Assembly: GCA_024742735.1 (NCBI GenBank)
Contig: JANSXV010000001.1
Coordinates: 930,001-994,000, forward strand
Direction: 5' to 3'
From: Alphaproteobacteria bacterium
GTDB lineage: Bacteria; Pseudomonadota; Alphaproteobacteria; Caulobacterales; Maricaulaceae
Length of the DNA stretch: 64,000 bases
In this document: positions 38,580-47,601 of the stretch, piece after piece
How positions within the stretch are numbered: position 1 is the first letter of the stretch
Layout: each line of letters starts with the position of its first letter
The notes under the pieces: model-generated
What the model was told of the DNA's origin: nothing
The model's input: only the letters and a program-made list of their open reading frames with translations
Databases searched by the model: none
Made by a program: the position numbers and the translations under genes

Positions 38580-41500
38580 TCAGCCGTGCATCACGGGATC
38601 GAGTGGCGCGATCGCTTCAGCGCCGGCGCCGTACCCCGCCCCGATCTGCGCGACGCGCATCCACGCCCCCGTCAGGCCGCCAGGCAACCAGTTGGCGAGC
38701 TCGGTCGCCGGGATGGTCCAGCCTGGGATCTGAACCTCGCGCTCAACAACGAGGCTGTCGGCGGCGTCATAAAGCCGGACGCGGTATCGCTCCGCCTCTT
38801 CGCCCAAGGGTATTTCGCCGGCCGTCCAGGCGTCCGCGTCGATCCGGCTCCGCCGGATCCAGCTCAGCGCGAGGTCATCGCCGGTCCAGCGGCTGCGCAA
38901 ATGGACCGGGCGCAGCGGCGCGAGATCGGCGCCGGCATAAACCGCCTCCACCTGACGCGCCGACGCGTCGGTCAGCGTCCTTGCAGGCGGAACGGCGATC
39001 ACAGTGATCGGCGCCTCGCGCTCAGCCGCCGTCACAGGCAGGACCACCCCGGCGCCGTCGAGCACGACGACATTCGCGCCCGGCTCCGCGCCAGCGGACG
39101 GCGAGCCGCCCAGGCCGCGCAAGAGCCCGGTCAGGCGCCAGGTGTCCGGACCGGTCAGTACAGCGGTCTCAAAGGCCAGGACCTCCCAGCCCAGATCCGT
39201 CTCCACCGCGAGCCGGTTGGCCCCTCCCAGCACGGCGGCCAGGTTCGAGGCGGAGAGCGCGCCGTCATGCAGGCGCAGCTCCACGGCGCCGGCGCGGTCC
39301 CAGCGCCCTTCAGCGCCTGGCGCCAGGGCGGCGGTGAGTTCGCCGCACCAGGCCGGCTCCGTGATCCGTGCGCGTTCGTCGGCGACCTCAGCGCTCGCAC
39401 CGGCGAACAGCACCAGCGCGCCGGGCCAGGGATCCGCCCAGCCAACCGCCCAGAGGCCGCCGCGCGCGGCGCCCTCGCCGGGCGCCGGCGGCAGATCCAG
39501 AAGGCGCAGGAGCGGGCGTCCAGGCAGCTTCGGCCCGGACGCCGCACCGGGCTCCGGACCGGCGATCAAGGCTGGCCCAGCGGGAGCGCCCGTCAGTTCA
39601 GCAGGACGCGCGTTCAATCCATCCAGCGCCGCCAGACGCCAGGCGCGCCCGGACGGACCCACGTCCAGCTGCACCGTATCGCCGGCCTCCAGAGCGCACA
39701 GCGAGGGCGGCAAGGTCATAAGCGCGGTCTCGCCCTCGGCTCGCGCGCGAGCCAGCAGACCCCCCGCCCATTCCCTCGCCAAACTGCGATCGGCCAGCGC
39801 GGGCAGACGCACCTCAACCGCGCCCTCCTGAACATGATCGAGGCCCCGCGCACTGACCGCGCCGGCGCGGTAATCCCCGTCATCAGCGGTGAAGATGAGG
39901 CGCGCTTCGGCGATCTGTTCTTCGGGTGCGGCGCGGGTGAAGGCCAGCCGATCGGCGGGATCGGCAGGCTCGACCAGCCGGTCGCGCTCGATCAGGACAG
40001 GGGTGTTCAACCCGTTGACCGGGATCGCCGCGGGCCCGTCAGCCCTGTCAGCAAGGGTGAACCCGAACGCCGCGCCAAGGCGCTCCAGCACAGCGCGGGC
40101 AGAGCTCGGCGCATCGATCCTGAAGCCCGCCAACACCCCGCGCAGCGAAGAGGTATCAAGATTGTCCAACCCGGCCCTTGAGGCGATATCGGCGGCGATA
40201 TCGGCCAGCGGCGACTGCCCGACCCGTCCGGTCAGCCAGTGGCCGCGCCGCCAGTTTTCCCCGTCCGCCCAGACTTCAGTGCGCGCAGGAAACTCCGGGA
40301 AGGGCCGCGCATCCCAGGTCCACACGTGGCAGTGGGGCAGATCCAGCATGGGCTGGCCATAGAGGCTTGAAACCGGGTTGCGGCCGGGCTCGGACCAGTA
40401 GCCGATCAGCGCCTCGATAGAGCGGCGCTGGATCAGATCATCGCGCGCGCCGCTGGAATAGTAAGGCGCGAAACTCTCCGAGCTCTTGGGGTCGATGAAG
40501 ACATTCGGCTGGTTCGCGCCCTTGTCGACGGCGGGACAGCCCAGCTCCACCAGACGGATCGGCTTGCTTTCCGGGATCCACGCCGTGGGCGAGGCCGCGC
40601 GCACGCCGCCCGGACGGTCGTGGTGGGGATTCGCCCACCAGGTCTTCAGATCCTTGTAACGCCAGACCCAGGGCTCGCCGTAAGCGCCGTCGGTGATGGG
40701 CGTGCGCACCTGCGCATCACGGTCGCCGGAGCTGGCGTAGAACCAGTCATACCCCTCTCCGCCCTCGACGTTGGCGCTGAGATAGGCCGGGTCATGGATG
40801 GACTGAGCGCCAGCCAGCGCATCGGCGTGAGCGGTCCCGTCCCGCCAGTCCGACAGCGGCGCATACCAGTCGATCCCGACAAAATCGATGTCAGCATCCG
40901 CCCAGAGCGGGTCCAGATGGAAGAAGCGGTCGCCGGACCCGTCCGAGGGCGCATGGCCGGAATACTCCGACCAGTCGGCGGCGTAGCTGACTTTCACCTG
41001 CGGCCCGAGGATCGCGCGCGCCTGCCCGGCGAGCGCCCTGAGCTTGGCCACGGCCGGATAGGTCGCGGCGCCGGAGCGGATCTGCGTCAGCCCGCGCATC
41101 TCCGAGCCGATGATGAAACTCTCCACCCCGCCCGCCGCCGCAGCCAGAGCCGCGTGGTGGAGGATGAAGCGGTTAAATCCCCAGTCCCCAGCCGGGCCGG
41201 AGTACGTCACCGCACCTGCGGAAACCTCGAAATCACCGGCCGCGACCGCCCCGAAGAACGCATCGACCTGACCTGCCGCGGCCGCGCTCCTGTCCACCGT
41301 GCCCGGCTGGCCGGCTGCGGGATGGCATGTGATCCGCCCGCGCCAGGGAAACTCCGCCTGCTCCGCCCCGCCATAAGGGTCGGGCAAGCCGTTCCCCGGC
41401 GGGACGTCCATCAGAATGAAAGGGTACAGCGTGACCGCGTAACCGCGCGCCTTCAGCGCGTTGATCGCGGCGATGATCGTTTCATCGCTCGGCGCGCCGC

Positions 41501-42440
41501 CATAGACCGGACCGCCTTCGCCCTGGCTGATCAGATGGGCCGTCGCCCGGGTCTGCCCTGCAGCGCTCCAGATAAGGGGGCGGGTGGTCTTGTCCCGTGT
41601 CTCAACGCCGGGCTTCAGCGTGCAGTCTCCGGCGCGCAGATCATCGCCGAACCAGGATGTGACCAGCGCCACGGAGCGGCAGTTCGGCAGCCGGGCCTCC
41701 AGATCGTCCAGCGCCGCATCAAAGTCGGTCGGCGCACGGTCCGTATGAACATTCTCGGCGCGTTCGTAGCCCTCGATGATCTCGCGCAGGACCGGCTGGG
41801 TCGCGTAGGCGAACTCACCGGAGGCCGGGATCAGGCAAACCCCTTCGATCAATGTCTCCAGGGATCCGGACGCCGCTTCAGCACGCGTCGGTGCGAACAC
41901 CTCGAAGTTCAGGTTGGGTATGCGCGCGCCGAACTCATCGAGCGGCAGGTCCTCAAAGACGACATAGGCCAGCCCCCGATAGGCCGGAGCCTGGCCGGCG
42001 CCTTCTATGGCCTCGATCAGCGGGTCCGGCGTCTGGTCCTCGGCTCCGGTGTAGACCCGCATCACCAGTCCGGCCCGCTCGATCGGCTGGCCGTCGGCCC
42101 AGATCTGGCCGATCCCGCCGATGGGCCCTTCAGCGACCGCCACGGCGAAGCTGAGCGTGTAACTGTACTCGGTGACCTTCGGACCGCCCTTGCCGCCCCC
42201 GGCGCTGCGCGTCTGGGAGGTCTCGACCGGATAGGCCGCCCAGATCACCTGACCCGCTGTGCGCATGCGGCCATAGACGATGGGCACTGTCGCGCCCTCG
42301 CTGGAGGTCTGCAGGGAGAACTCGTCCACGCGTGGGCCCTGGACCGGCTCTGCGAACAGGCCGGAGATCGCGCGCGAGACCATCGAAGCGACATAGGCGC
42401 GCGCCACATTGGCGGCGGTGGTGAGAGCGAACTGGGCCAT
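38580..42440 (-). CDS. GTA host-specificity / TIM-barrel-like tail protein (RcGTA g15 homologue)
   Basis: About 1,286 aa; MAQFALTTAANVARAYVASMVSRAISGLFAEPVQGPRVDEFSLQTSSEGATVPIVYGRMRTAGQVIWA; glycoside-hydrolase-like TIM-barrel region; last gene of the GTA cluster. Confidence 0.92.
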   Translation of the reverse strand: MAQFALTTAANVARAYVASMVSRAISGLFAEPVQGPRVDEFSLQTSSEGATVPIVYGRMRTAGQVIWAAYPVETSQTRSAGGGKGGPKVTEYSYTLSFAVAVAEGPIGGIGQIWADGQPIERAGLVMRVYTGAEDQTPDPLIEAIEGAGQAPAYRGLAYVVFEDLPLDEFGARIPNLNFEVFAPTRAEAASGSLETLIEGVCLIPASGEFAYATQPVLREIIEGYERAENVHTDRAPTDFDAALDDLEARLPNCRSVALVTSWFGDDLRAGDCTLKPGVETRDKTTRPLIWSAAGQTRATAHLISQGEGGPVYGGAPSDETIIAAINALKARGYAVTLYPFILMDVPPGNGLPDPYGGAEQAEFPWRGRITCHPAAGQPGTVDRSAAAAGQVDAFFGAVAAGDFEVSAGAVTYSGPAGDWGFNRFILHHAALAAAAGGVESFIIGSEMRGLTQIRSGAATYPAVAKLRALAGQARAILGPQVKVSYAADWSEYSGHAPSDGSGDRFFHLDPLWADADIDFVGIDWYAPLSDWRDGTAHADALAGAQSIHDPAYLSANVEGGEGYDWFYASSGDRDAQVRTPITDGAYGEPWVWRYKDLKTWWANPHHDRPGGVRAASPTAWIPESKPIRLVELGCPAVDKGANQPNVFIDPKSSESFAPYYSSGARDDLIQRRSIEALIGYWSEPGRNPVSSLYGQPMLDLPHCHVWTWDARPFPEFPARTEVWADGENWRRGHWLTGRVGQSPLADIAADIASRAGLDNLDTSSLRGVLAGFRIDAPSSARAVLERLGAAFGFTLADRADGPAAIPVNGLNTPVLIERDRLVEPADPADRLAFTRAAPEEQIAEARLIFTADDGDYRAGAVSARGLDHVQEGAVEVRLPALADRSLAREWAGGLLARARAEGETALMTLPPSLCALEAGDTVQLDVGPSGRAWRLAALDGLNARPAELTGAPAGPALIAGPEPGAASGPKLPGRPLLRLLDLPPAPGEGAARGGLWAVGWADPWPGALVLFAGASAEVADERARITEPAWCGELTAALAPGAEGRWDRAGAVELRLHDGALSASNLAAVLGGANRLAVETDLGWEVLAFETAVLTGPDTWRLTGLLRGLGGSPSAGAEPGANVVVLDGAGVVLPVTAAEREAPITVIAVPPARTLTDASARQVEAVYAGADLAPLRPVHLRSRWTGDDLALSWIRRSRIDADAWTAGEIPLGEEAERYRVRLYDAADSLVVEREVQIPGWTIPATELANWLPGGLTGAWMRVAQIGAGYGAGAEAIAPLDPVMHG

Positions 42441-42445
42441 GAGCG

Positions 42446-42892
42446 TCAGGTCCGGGCAGGTTTGGAAGGGAAAGCGAAAACGCCGGAGAGCCGCCGCCGC
42501 CACCAGGGAGTCAGGCCGGTCTCGCAGACCGTCCGCCCATGCCAGGCGTGAATCATGCGCGCATCGGCGCAGAGAATCGCGCAGTGCTTGGCCGGGTGGC
42601 CGGCGGCGTAGCGGAACAGCAGAACGTCACCGGGTTCGGCGCAGGCGAAGTTCTGTTCGATGAGACGCCGGCGCGCGGCGTCCAGGAGCGTCTCCTCGCC
42701 GAACCGCTCGGCCCAGTCCGGCCGGTAGGGCGGCGGCGCTTCAGGCTCGTCCCGGTAAAGCGCGCGCCAGACCCCGCGCACCAGGCCAAGGCAGTCCGCG
42801 CCCGAGCCCCTGACGCTCGCCTGATGGCGGTAGGGCGTGCCGATCCAGCTGCGCGCCTCATCAAGAGCCGCTGCGCGGATCTCCGGCGTCAT
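42446..42892 (-). CDS. GTA NlpC/P60-family peptidase (RcGTA g14 homologue)
   Basis: ARSWIGTPYRHQASVRGSGADCLGLVRGVWR; PAKHCAILCADARMIHAWHGRTV. Confidence 0.92.
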   Translation of the reverse strand: MTPEIRAAALDEARSWIGTPYRHQASVRGSGADCLGLVRGVWRALYRDEPEAPPPYRPDWAERFGEETLLDAARRRLIEQNFACAEPGDVLLFRYAAGHPAKHCAILCADARMIHAWHGRTVCETGLTPWWRRRLSGVFAFPSKPART

Positions 42893-43773
42893 CGCCGGCT
42901 GCCGTCGCGGACGGTCTCGCGGGAGACCGGGCGCACAAGCACGTCATTGCCCGGCATGTGCGGGCAGCCGCGGAAATTGTTAACGTTGGCGAACTTGGCC
43001 TGGCAGGTCGCAAAGCGCTTGTTGCACCCGGCGGTCAGGATGAGCGTATCGCCCGGTTGCACCGGAGCGGACGGGGACGGATCAAGCTCGATCACTGCGC
43101 CGGCATCGCCCGGCCGATGGGACAGGATGCGACTGCGCCCGTTCTGATTGGCGCCGCTCGACCACTCCGCCACGCCATCGGTGAACCAGTCCGCGGGCCG
43201 GGCTTCGACGCCGCTGATCTGCACCGCGCGTGAGGAGATCACGGCGGTCACGCTCGCTGCGTCCCGCCATCCCCCGGCCTCCAGATCGACGCCGCACCGC
43301 CCATCGCCAAGTTCCGCATCGCAGGTGCGCGAGAACACCCGCGTGATCAGGCGATCGAGGCGCGCGCTCAGACCCGCCACCTCTGCCTCAAAGCCGGTCT
43401 CGCCGCGCTTGACCGCCCCGATTTCACCGGTGAACGCCTTGTAGAACAGGCCGGGCTCCGACCAGTCGACGCGGTAGACCTCCACACGCGCGCTGTCCCA
43501 CACGCCGTTATCGATGTCTGCTGCGCTGATCCGCTCAGAGGTCAGCGCTCCGAACACTGCCGCGCGCGCAGGCGAGAACGCTGCTTCCGACCGCGCGGCG
43601 CCGGGCGAGAAACCGCTTTCCGGCTCACAGGCGGTCCCGGCGACGTTCAGCGGCGCATCATGATCCGTGAAGCCGAGCACGGCGCCGTCACGCCGCGTGA
43701 TGATCCAGCACCAGGCGAGCGTCGTCGCGCCCGCATCCAGCCTGGCCTGGAGAGCTGCGGGAATGTCGATCAT
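42889..43773 (-). CDS. GTA DUF2163-family tail protein (RcGTA g13 homologue)
   Basis: GAVLGFTDHDAPL, CDAELGDGRCGVDLEA, GCNKRFATCQAKFANVNNFRGCPHMPGND. Confidence 0.92.
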   Translation of the reverse strand: MIDIPAALQARLDAGATTLAWCWIITRRDGAVLGFTDHDAPLNVAGTACEPESGFSPGAARSEAAFSPARAAVFGALTSERISAADIDNGVWDSARVEVYRVDWSEPGLFYKAFTGEIGAVKRGETGFEAEVAGLSARLDRLITRVFSRTCDAELGDGRCGVDLEAGGWRDAASVTAVISSRAVQISGVEARPADWFTDGVAEWSSGANQNGRSRILSHRPGDAGAVIELDPSPSAPVQPGDTLILTAGCNKRFATCQAKFANVNNFRGCPHMPGNDVLVRPVSRETVRDGSRR

Positions 43774-43788
43774 GGGATGTCCTTGAAA

Positions 43789-43820
43789 CGAAAACGCCCC
43801 GGCGGGAGAGCCGGGGCGTC
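43789..43820 (-). terminator. Intrinsic-terminator-like hairpin between the SRPBCC gene and GTA g13
   Basis: Minus strand ACGCCCCGGC-TCTCCC-GCCGGGGCGT followed by TTTTCGTTTC. Confidence 0.7.
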
Positions 43821-43843
43821 AGGAACTCATCTGGGAGGCGCTG

Positions 43844-44497
43844 TCAGTCTTCAGCGAACGCGGCGCAGGACGCCTCAGGCTCGAGATGGCAGCCGGCCTC
43901 CACGTAGGGCTTGAGCCGGTCATTGATGAAGTGGACCCAGACACGGCGGACAGTGCCGGCCAGCGCTGCGTCGACCTCTCCGATCATGGAAAGGTCGATG
44001 ATGAACTGCGTCGCCGCGCCATCGTCCGCCTCCTCCAGCGTCCAGGTCGTGACCAGCTGGTAGCCCCGGCCGGCCAGGCCCAGCGGACCGTCCATGCGCA
44101 GCATTTGCGGCGGCATGACGCCGGTGACGGAGGCATGAATGACGCCATCATCCTTGCCGTCTTCAAAGCGCTCATAGAAGACCCCGCCGAAGATCGGCTC
44201 GATCACCAGCTCGGCCGGACGCTCCGGCCAGAACGTGTGATCCCACCAGGGCGAGACATCGCCGGTGGCGGCCTCGAACACCTCGGCGCGCGGCGCGTCG
44301 ATCATCACCTCAATGCGGGTGCGGAAGCCATTGACTTCGAAGGGTATCGTGACCGGCTGCGGATCTGCGCCAGCCGCGATCTGAGCCACCACCTCAGGGG
44401 TGATCTGACTCGCAAGCTGCTCACGCACGCCGTCCACCACGATGGGAGACCCGGACACGGTTGCCGATTGCAGTGCAAGGGCCGCGAGAAGGATCAT
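43844..44497 (-). CDS. Exported SRPBCC-fold protein inserted between GTA g12 and g13
   Basis: Short signal-like N-terminus; RIEVMIDAPRAEVFEAATGDVSPWWDHTFWPERPAELVIEP; not a GTA structural family. Confidence 0.75.
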   Translation of the reverse strand: MILLAALALQSATVSGSPIVVDGVREQLASQITPEVVAQIAAGADPQPVTIPFEVNGFRTRIEVMIDAPRAEVFEAATGDVSPWWDHTFWPERPAELVIEPIFGGVFYERFEDGKDDGVIHASVTGVMPPQMLRMDGPLGLAGRGYQLVTTWTLEEADDGAATQFIIDLSMIGEVDAALAGTVRRVWVHFINDRLKPYVEAGCHLEPEASCAAFAED

Positions 44498-44559
44498 GGC
44501 GGGACTCCCTTTTGAGTGATCTGCCTAGGAAAGGCCTCCATCGCCGCCTGTGTCCAGCG

Positions 44560-45180
44560 CTAAATCCGCACCTCGATCAATGGAACCGCGCCGATATCGC
44601 CCGCCCTGAACCCTTCTGCGGTGACCTCCAGCCGGTCAGCGTCGAAGCGCGCGGGGGTATCGAAGCGAAAGCCGGCCGTAACGCTTGCGCCGTTCGCAGC
44701 CGGCGCACCCAAAGCGATGATCCCGCCGTCCTGCACTGTGAAGGCCGCCGGGACGCCGTCAACGGCGACGAGAACCGAAGCCTCCACCGGATGGGTGATC
44801 GCCCGCGTCCACGCCGTTTCGCCGGTCCCGTAAGTCTTGGTCAGCTGAAACTCGGTGTGCGCGCCGTCCCCCTGCCCCAGCAGCTGGTCGGTCGCGGACG
44901 GTTCGGCGGAGGGCGCGCAGCTCTTGTGATCCAGCGGATCGGCGAAGCGGAAGGCGTGCAGCCGTCCGCGCCGCGCCTCGAAGAACGCGAGCAGCAGAGC
45001 CACATCATCAAGGCTGCGCACGCCCGGCGCGGCGTCCCAGCGCCGCCGGCTGCCCGCCCAGACCGCATTGCGCTCCTCCCGGCCAGAGACCAGCGGCGTG
45101 ATCTCGGTGCGCCGCTCCGGCCCGCCTCGGGCGGCGAGCCCGATGGACAGGGGAAAGCGCACATCATGAAACGCGCTCAT
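44560..45180 (-). CDS. GTA DUF2460-family protein (RcGTA g12 homologue)
   Basis: FHDVRFPLSIGLAARGGPERRTEITPLVSGREERNAVWAGSRRRWDAAPGVRSLDD; KTYGTGETAWTRAITHPV. Confidence 0.93.
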   Translation of the reverse strand: MSAFHDVRFPLSIGLAARGGPERRTEITPLVSGREERNAVWAGSRRRWDAAPGVRSLDDVALLLAFFEARRGRLHAFRFADPLDHKSCAPSAEPSATDQLLGQGDGAHTEFQLTKTYGTGETAWTRAITHPVEASVLVAVDGVPAAFTVQDGGIIALGAPAANGASVTAGFRFDTPARFDADRLEVTAEGFRAGDIGAVPLIEVRI

Positions 45181-45716
45181 AGCATCCGGCTCCCTCGGGT
45201 GACAGCTCTGGCGACCGCCGCTGCGATCTGGCGCTCGGACCGGCGGACCGCGTCAGCGGTCTCCGGCCCGGCGTTGATGGTGATATGGATGGGGGTCGCG
45301 GCCTGAGGCTGAACCGAGCCGGACGTGGCCGGCGTGAACACTTCAGGGCCCCGCTCGCCGACCAGATAGCGCTCGCCCGCCAGAACCGGTCCGCCCTCGG
45401 CGCGCTGACCCAGAACTGACCCCAGCGCATCAGCCAGGCCCTTGCCCGCCTGCGCCGTCCAGTCGGCGACGGGACCGTCGAAGACCCGGTCGATGGCCAG
45501 CGCGGCGAGATCCTGGGCGATGGCCTCGGCCATGGCGCGAAAGCTGAATTCGCCGGACCGCGCGGCGTCTTCCAGCGCATCCGAAATGGCCTCTCCGGCC
45601 TCCTCGAATGCGGCCTGAAGCAGCGAGGCGGCCTCTTCGCCCTCCTTCGCCAGCTGGCGCACAGCGGCTGCGGCTTCCGCCGCGTCCATGCGCTGCTTGA
45701 TCGGATCATCGGTCAT
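45177..45716 (-). CDS. GTA short tail tape-measure protein (RcGTA g11 homologue)
   Basis: Helical N-terminus; GGPVLAGERYLVGERGPEVFTP motif typical of tape-measure C-termini; position. Confidence 0.85.
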   Translation of the reverse strand: MTDDPIKQRMDAAEAAAAVRQLAKEGEEAASLLQAAFEEAGEAISDALEDAARSGEFSFRAMAEAIAQDLAALAIDRVFDGPVADWTAQAGKGLADALGSVLGQRAEGGPVLAGERYLVGERGPEVFTPATSGSVQPQAATPIHITINAGPETADAVRRSERQIAAAVARAVTRGSRML

Positions 45717-45912
45717 GGCGGTCTCCAGATCGAGTGAGGTCAGGATGAGCGGCCAGCAAATCGTCAAGATCGCCCCGCGAAAGCGGTGCACTCCACGGCT
45801 CCGGCGCCGTCAGCGCGCGCCACTCGGCGAGGGTCAGCGCCCAGAAATCGTCCGGTCTGAGCCCCAGCCCGCGCACGGCGAAGCGCAAACGCTCCGCCCA
45901 GGCCGGGCTCAT
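45706..45912 (-). CDS. GTA tail assembly chaperone-like (g10.1)
   Basis: ERLRFAVRGLGLRPDDFWALTLAEWRAL; position between g10 and g11. Confidence 0.85.
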   Translation of the reverse strand: MSPAWAERLRFAVRGLGLRPDDFWALTLAEWRALTAPEPWSAPLSRGDLDDLLAAHPDLTRSGDRHDR

Positions 45913-46196
45913 GCCAGATTCGCCTTCAGGCAGGCTGCGACGGCGCGGGCCGCGCTTGCGGGTTCTGCGTCAGCGGCGAGCCGCTCCGGCGCCTGCGCGC
46001 CGCCCGCCCGAAGCATCGCAGTCAGCACGCCGTGCAGATCCCGCGCCCGCATCGCTTTCAGGCGCGCGGCAAGGGCTGCGGGATCCTCTGCGCCCAGCGC
46101 GCGTTCGATCTCGGCGAGCGCGCCCAATGTGAAGCGCAGGGCGTGAGGCGCGCCGCCAATCTCGACGACGGTCTCGCCGCGTTCAGGATTAAACAT
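45909..46196 (-). CDS. GTA g10-family protein (tail assembly chaperone-like)
   Basis: MFNPERGETVVEIGGAPHALRFTLGALAEIERALGAEDPAALAARL; family pattern and position. Confidence 0.88.
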   Translation of the reverse strand: MFNPERGETVVEIGGAPHALRFTLGALAEIERALGAEDPAALAARLKAMRARDLHGVLTAMLRAGGAQAPERLAADAEPASAARAVAACLKANLA

Positions 46197-46275
46197 GGGT
46201 CATCATTCCCGGTTCGGCTTTACCGGCGCCGCGCACCGGCGATGATGGGGCCAACATCCGCAACGGAGATTGGTC

Positions 46276-46449
46276 ATGCGAAGGTTTCTGCTTGGATTGC
46301 TCGCCGCTCTGCCGCTCGCCGGCTGCGCCGGCTTCTTCCAGAACGTCTATGACGAGCAGGCCGAGGCGGAGTGCGAAGAGATCGTCGACGTGGACGCGCG
46401 CCGCGCCTGCCTCAACGCCCTGGCCGACGAGCAGCTCGCGCGCGACTAG
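46276..46449 (+). CDS. Small lipoprotein on the strand opposite the GTA cluster
   Basis: MRRFLLGLLAALPLAGCAGFFQNVYDEQAEAECEEIVDVDARRACLNALADEQLARD*; lipobox LAGC; stop overlaps the convergent g9 stop. Confidence 0.65.
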   Translation: MRRFLLGLLAALPLAGCAGFFQNVYDEQAEAECEEIVDVDARRACLNALADEQLARD

Positions 46450-46865
46450 GCGCTCGGGCTGAAGCTCACCGCCCCGGCCGAAGCCAGCGAGATCGAATAG
46501 GCCGCCTCCCCGTCATGGCGGCCGGAATACTCCAGCGCAGTGACCAGGAACGGGCCTTCCAGCGTTCCGAAATCGGGGATGACCAGCCGCCAGTCGCGCC
46601 GGGCCTGATCGAAGAACACGCTGCGCACGGTCTCGTCGGCGGCGGCGTCCACGAAGATCCCCGACCCCGTCACCGCGACCGAGCGCACGCCCGCGCCCTC
46701 GATCAGTTCGCGCCAGCGGCCCGGACTGTCGGCGTGCGTGACGTCCACCGTACGGGCATTGAGAGAGATCGATTTCGCCCGCAGTCCCGCCATGGCGGCG
46801 AAAGTCTGGGGCTCCACACCGTCGCCGATGGCGATCAGCACGTCCTTGCCGGCTTGAGCGGCCAT
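46446..46865 (-). CDS. GTA major tail protein, TP901-1-like (RcGTA g9 homologue)
   Basis: MAAQAGKDVLIAIGDGVEPQTFAAMAGLRAKSISLNARTVDVTHADSPGRWRELIEGAGVRSVAVTGSGIFVD. Confidence 0.93.
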   Translation of the reverse strand: MAAQAGKDVLIAIGDGVEPQTFAAMAGLRAKSISLNARTVDVTHADSPGRWRELIEGAGVRSVAVTGSGIFVDAAADETVRSVFFDQARRDWRLVIPDFGTLEGPFLVTALEYSGRHDGEAAYSISLASAGAVSFSPSA

Positions 46866-46891
46866 GTCAGGTCTCCTTGGGTTTCAGGCAA

Positions 46892-46919
46892 GAAAAAAGC
46901 CGCCCGGCGAGGGGCGGCT
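46892..46919 (-). terminator. Intrinsic terminator between the DUF4760-like gene and GTA g9
   Basis: Minus strand AGCCGCCC-CTCGCC-GGGCGGCT followed by TTTTTTCTT. Confidence 0.8.
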
Positions 46920-46948
46920 GAATCATGGTCTGGGACGGGGTCAGACAG

Positions 46949-47518
46949 CTAGATGTCGGGCCGTTCGTCGTGATTGGCCCAACGCTTCACGTAGGTTTCG
47001 TACTCTACGTAGAGCTTGGGCGCGCCGTCCCGCTCGCGCTTTTCGCGCACGTAGGCGGCGAAGTCCGTCCAGTCCAGCACATAGCTGCGCCGCCACCAAT
47101 CCTTGATGATCTGTTCCTCAAGGGCGGATTGCTTCATGCCGATCGCCGTCGCCTCGTAGTAATTGAACACCTTCTTGACGACGTCTTCCGCATTCAACGC
47201 GCGTTGGTGATGGTCAATCACCTTGCCCTCGACCTGCTTCAGCCCGAAGGCGCCCTCATGACCGTCGCGGAGTTCGGAGCGGACGCGCCGGAACTCCTCG
47301 AACATCTGAATGACGTCGTGGTCACGGGTCTGCTTGGCGATGTGGTGGAAGGAGTTGTTCGTCTTTTCGCGGCGCTGGGCGTCCCGATAGGTCACGTAGG
47401 CGATCAGCGTGGCGCCGATGATCACGCAGAGCTGAACCCCGTTAAGGAGCAGGGCCCAGTTGAACGGCGCTGCGGCAGCTGCAGCAGCCAGCAGGAACAC
47501 GCTCCCCGTGCTTTCCAA
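46949..47518 (-). CDS. Membrane-anchored DUF4760-like protein inserted between GTA g8 and g9
   Basis: TM segment FNWALLLNGVQLCVIIGATLIAYVTYRDAQRREKTN plus soluble helical domain; likely TTG start at 47518 after AGGAG (track start 47536). Confidence 0.7.
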   Translation of the reverse strand: MESTGSVFLLAAAAAAAPFNWALLLNGVQLCVIIGATLIAYVTYRDAQRREKTNNSFHHIAKQTRDHDVIQMFEEFRRVRSELRDGHEGAFGLKQVEGKVIDHHQRALNAEDVVKKVFNYYEATAIGMKQSALEEQIIKDWWRRSYVLDWTDFAAYVREKRERDGAPKLYVEYETYVKRWANHDERPDI

Positions 47519-47556
47519 GACAATATCTCCTAACACAAGATTTTCCCACCAGGCAC

Positions 47557-47580
47557 AAAAAAACCGGCTTTCGCCGGATT
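47557..47580 (-). terminator. Intrinsic terminator between the micropeptide ORF and the DUF4760-like gene
   Basis: Minus strand AATCCGGC-GAAA-GCCGGTTTTTTTG. Confidence 0.8.
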
Positions 47581-47601
47581 CTTTGTCGCGTTGGTCCGAG
47601 T

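Noticed and set aside
38394-40181. 595-aa plus-strand ORF
   Set aside because: Crosses the dnaJ-like gene and g15 in antisense; R/G/P/Q-rich shadow composition.
40620-42551. 643-aa plus-strand ORF opposite GTA g15
   Set aside because: Mirror-frame artefact of the high-GC g15 gene; no recognisable domain.
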